From positions 1 to 64,000 of the forward strand of contig JBKCIQ010000176.1 of assembly GCA_046302135.1 (NCBI GenBank): a DNA stretch of 64,000 bases, written 5' to 3'. Source of the stretch: AM-1111 sp046302135. GTDB lineage: Bacteria > Bacteroidota > Bacteroidia > B-17B0 > Aurantibacillaceae. Positions 61,838 to 64,000 of this stretch are shown here, in pieces. A program made the translations under genes and the position numbers. The first letter of the stretch is position 1, and the number at the start of each line of letters is the position of its first letter. The notes under the pieces were generated by a model. The model did no database searches. It saw only the letters and a list, made by a program, of their open reading frames with translations, and was not told the origin of the DNA.

Positions 61838-64000
61838 ATGTTCGGACTGCTACAAAAACTTTTCGGAACAAAATCTGAAAAAGATATCAAGTCAATTCAA
61901 CCAATGGTTGATAAAGTACACAATGCATACAAAGAGATCGGCAAACTTACAAACGAAGAACTGCGTGCAAGAACTCTGTTGTTAAGGAAAAAAATTCAGG
62001 ATTATATTGCTGATGACAATCAGAAAGTAGCTGAAATTAAATCCAAAATAGAGTCGAATCCTGAAATGAATGTGGAGGATAAGGAACAACTTTATAAGGA
62101 AATTGACGAAATTGAAAAGGAGTCATTGAAAAAAATTGAAGTTGTACTAAACGAAATTTTACCTGAGGCTTTTGCAATTGTAAAAGATACCGGCAGAAGA
62201 TGGAAAGAAAAAGGGGAGATTAGGGTTAAATCAGACGAAATTGATGCCAACTACTTAAGTAGACATCCAGGTTGCAAGAATGTTACGATTGAGGATGGTG
62301 TTGCAATATGGAAAAATAAATGGATGGCCGCAGGAACAGAAATATCCTGGGAAATGGTGCACTATGATGTGCAGTTAATCGGTGGGGTTGTATTGCATTC
62401 CGGAAAAATTGCGGAGATGACTACGGGAGAAGGTAAAACGTTAGTGGCTACATTGCCTATTTTTCTTAATGCGCTTGCAGGAAAAGGCGTTCACGTAGTA
62501 ACGGTTAACAACTACCTAAGCCGAAGGGATTCCGAATGGAACGGTCCGCTTTTCGAATTCCATGGACTTACTGTTGACTGCATCGACCTACATGAACCAA
62601 ATTCTGAAGAGAGAAGAAATGCATATTACTCAGATATTACATACGGAACCAATAACGAATTTGGTTTTGATTATCTGCGCGACAACATGACCCGTTCACC
62701 TGAAGAACTTGTACAAAGGAAACATCATTTTGCAATTGTGGATGAGGTGGATTCTGTTTTAATTGATGATGCCCGTACTCCGCTTATTATTTCCGGCCCA
62801 ACTCCTAAAGGAGACAAGCACGAATTCAACGAATTAAAACCAAGAATTGAAAAACTTGTAAACACTCAAAAAAATTACATCAACACTTGCATTACAGAGG
62901 CCAAAAAACTATTTGGCACTAATGATAAAGAAGCAGGTGTTCCTTTGTTACGCGCTTATAGAGGTTTGCCAAAAAATAATGCATTAATAAAATTCTTAAG
63001 TGAAACCGGTGTACGCGCTTTACTGCAAAAGACAGAAAATTTTTACATGGCAGACCAAAATAAGGAGATGCATAAAATTGATCAGGAGTTGTATTTTGTT
63101 ATTGATGAAAAAAACAATTCAGTTGAATTAACTGAAAAAGGTATCGATCTCATCACCACATCTTCTGAAGACAATAAGTTTTTCGTTCTGCCTAACGTTG
63201 GAGATGAAATTGCAAAGATCGAGTCGCTGAATGAGGATTCTAAAAAGAAATTAGAATTGAAAGAGGCACTCATGCTGGAGTTTTCTGTAAAGAGCGAAAG
63301 AGTGCATACCATTCAGCAATTGTTGAAAGCATATACTTTGTTTGAGCGCGATGTTGAATATGTAATTGATGAAGGCAAGGTTAAAATTGTGGATGAGCAA
63401 ACAGGCCGTATTATGGAAGGACGTCGCTACAGCGATGGATTGCATCAAGCCATTGAAGCGAAAGAAAATGTAAAAATTGAAGCTGCAACCCAAACTTATG
63501 CAACAATAACACTACAGAATTATTTCAGAATGTACCACAAGCTCGCAGGCATGACAGGAACTGCGGAAACTGAAGCGCAGGAATTGTGGGATATTTATAA
63601 ATTGGATGTTGTAATCATTCCGACTAATCGTCCAATTGTGAGAAAGGATGAGCAAGATCTTGTATATAAAACAAAAAGAGAAAAATATAATGCAGTAATT
63701 GAGGAAGTTGATAAGCTGGTTAAGGCAGGAAGGCCTGTGCTTGTTGGTACAACATCAGTGGAGATCTCCGAATTGCTTAGCAGAATGTTGAAACTTCGTC
63801 AGATCAAACATAACGTGCTCAACGCAAAATTGCATCAGAAAGAAGCGGATATTGTTGCGGAAGCAGGTAAAGCAGGAACGGTAACAATTGCCACCAACAT
63901 GGCAGGTCGTGGAACTGACATTAAACTTGGTCCGGGAGTAAAAGAAGCGGGTGGTTTAGCAATTATTGGAACAGAGCGTCACGAGTCAAGACGCGTTGAC
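61838..64000 (+). CDS. secA: Preprotein translocase ATPase SecA (5' 721 codons, runs off the window)
   Basis: The frame is open from the ATG at 61838 (MFGLLQKLFGTKSEKD) to the last base, 721 codons; the C-terminal third is outside. Visible motifs are MTTGEGKT (Walker A, about 196-203), VDEVDSVLIDDARTPLIISGP (Walker B/DEVD), the preprotein-binding domain between about 245 and 390, and ATNMAGRGTDI of the second helicase domain. SecA drives Sec-dependent export, the first step for all the T9SS cargo in this window. The 106-bp gap to tyrS has an imperfect -7 box (TTAATTTG) but no clear terminator. Confidence 0.95.
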   Translation, partial: MFGLLQKLFGTKSEKDIKSIQPMVDKVHNAYKEIGKLTNEELRARTLLLRKKIQDYIADDNQKVAEIKSKIESNPEMNVEDKEQLYKEIDEIEKESLKKIEVVLNEILPEAFAIVKDTGRRWKEKGEIRVKSDEIDANYLSRHPGCKNVTIEDGVAIWKNKWMAAGTEISWEMVHYDVQLIGGVVLHSGKIAEMTTGEGKTLVATLPIFLNALAGKGVHVVTVNNYLSRRDSEWNGPLFEFHGLTVDCIDLHEPNSEERRNAYYSDITYGTNNEFGFDYLRDNMTRSPEELVQRKHHFAIVDEVDSVLIDDARTPLIISGPTPKGDKHEFNELKPRIEKLVNTQKNYINTCITEAKKLFGTNDKEAGVPLLRAYRGLPKNNALIKFLSETGVRALLQKTENFYMADQNKEMHKIDQELYFVIDEKNNSVELTEKGIDLITTSSEDNKFFVLPNVGDEIAKIESLNEDSKKKLELKEALMLEFSVKSERVHTIQQLLKAYTLFERDVEYVIDEGKVKIVDEQTGRIMEGRRYSDGLHQAIEAKENVKIEAATQTYATITLQNYFRMYHKLAGMTGTAETEAQELWDIYKLDVVIIPTNRPIVRKDEQDLVYKTKREKYNAVIEEVDKLVKAGRPVLVGTTSVEISELLSRMLKLRQIKHNVLNAKLHQKEADIVAEAGKAGTVTIATNMAGRGTDIKLGPGVKEAGGLAIIGTERHESRRVD

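Overview
This AT-rich window comes from a member of the Bacteroidota, most likely a Flavobacteriales-like lineage. The evidence is type IX secretion (T9SS) cargo carrying type A and type B C-terminal sorting domains, a gldH gene, a PorE-like outer membrane protein, SprB-repeat adhesins, A-rich start regions without clear Shine-Dalgarno sequences, and many Bacteroidota-type -7 promoter boxes (TAnnTTTG). I saw no tRNA, rRNA, CRISPR array or insertion sequence.

Layout. 1-6814: two surface adhesins on the minus strand, one cut by the window edge and one with an internal 426-residue duplication. 6939-14652: a phosphate block with a TonB-dependent receptor, a PhoB-like regulator, a stand-alone receiver, an OprP-type porin, a PhoU-like DUF47 protein and a Pit transporter. 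Upstream of four of these genes lie paired TAACA half-sites with an exact 11-bp period, which I read as PHO boxes of a local phosphate-starvation regulon. 14754-23778: a large SprB adhesin, HldD, a PH-domain protein, a TerB-like membrane protein, an SRAP protein and an FAD oxidoreductase. 23812-29572: a T9SS protein, an MbnP/MbnH-like copper-protein and diheme pair joined by ATGA overlaps, and a YHYH protein. 29741-36079: APC permease, gldH, a RicT/PSP1 protein, a C1 peptidase, two F0F1 ATP synthase accessory genes without the ATP synthase operon, a bactofilin and a lipoprotein. 36305-38725: four tandem SSB paralogues plus an orphan gene, preceded by helically phased repeats. 39110-40813: gamma-glutamyltranspeptidase.

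The best candidate for an undescribed system is 40937-46574. It is one operon with a good promoter and a terminator. It encodes a double TIR-like protein, a STAND NTPase whose single membrane helix leads into a periplasmic region resembling the C-terminal domains of the T9SS motor protein GldM, a membrane-anchored coiled-coil SpoIIE/PP2C phosphatase, and a DUF2071 protein. This looks like a signalling or defence module coupled to, or derived from, the secretion/gliding machine.

46611-64000: a lytic transglycosylase, an M1 peptidase, YceI, DUF4256, an NHL-propeller protein, a second SpoIIE phosphatase, two paralogous TPR/PD40 envelope proteins (one ending in OmpA, the other in a SPOR-like domain), DedA, xth, tyrS and the start of secA. 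Functions are inferred from family features read by eye; no database search was possible.
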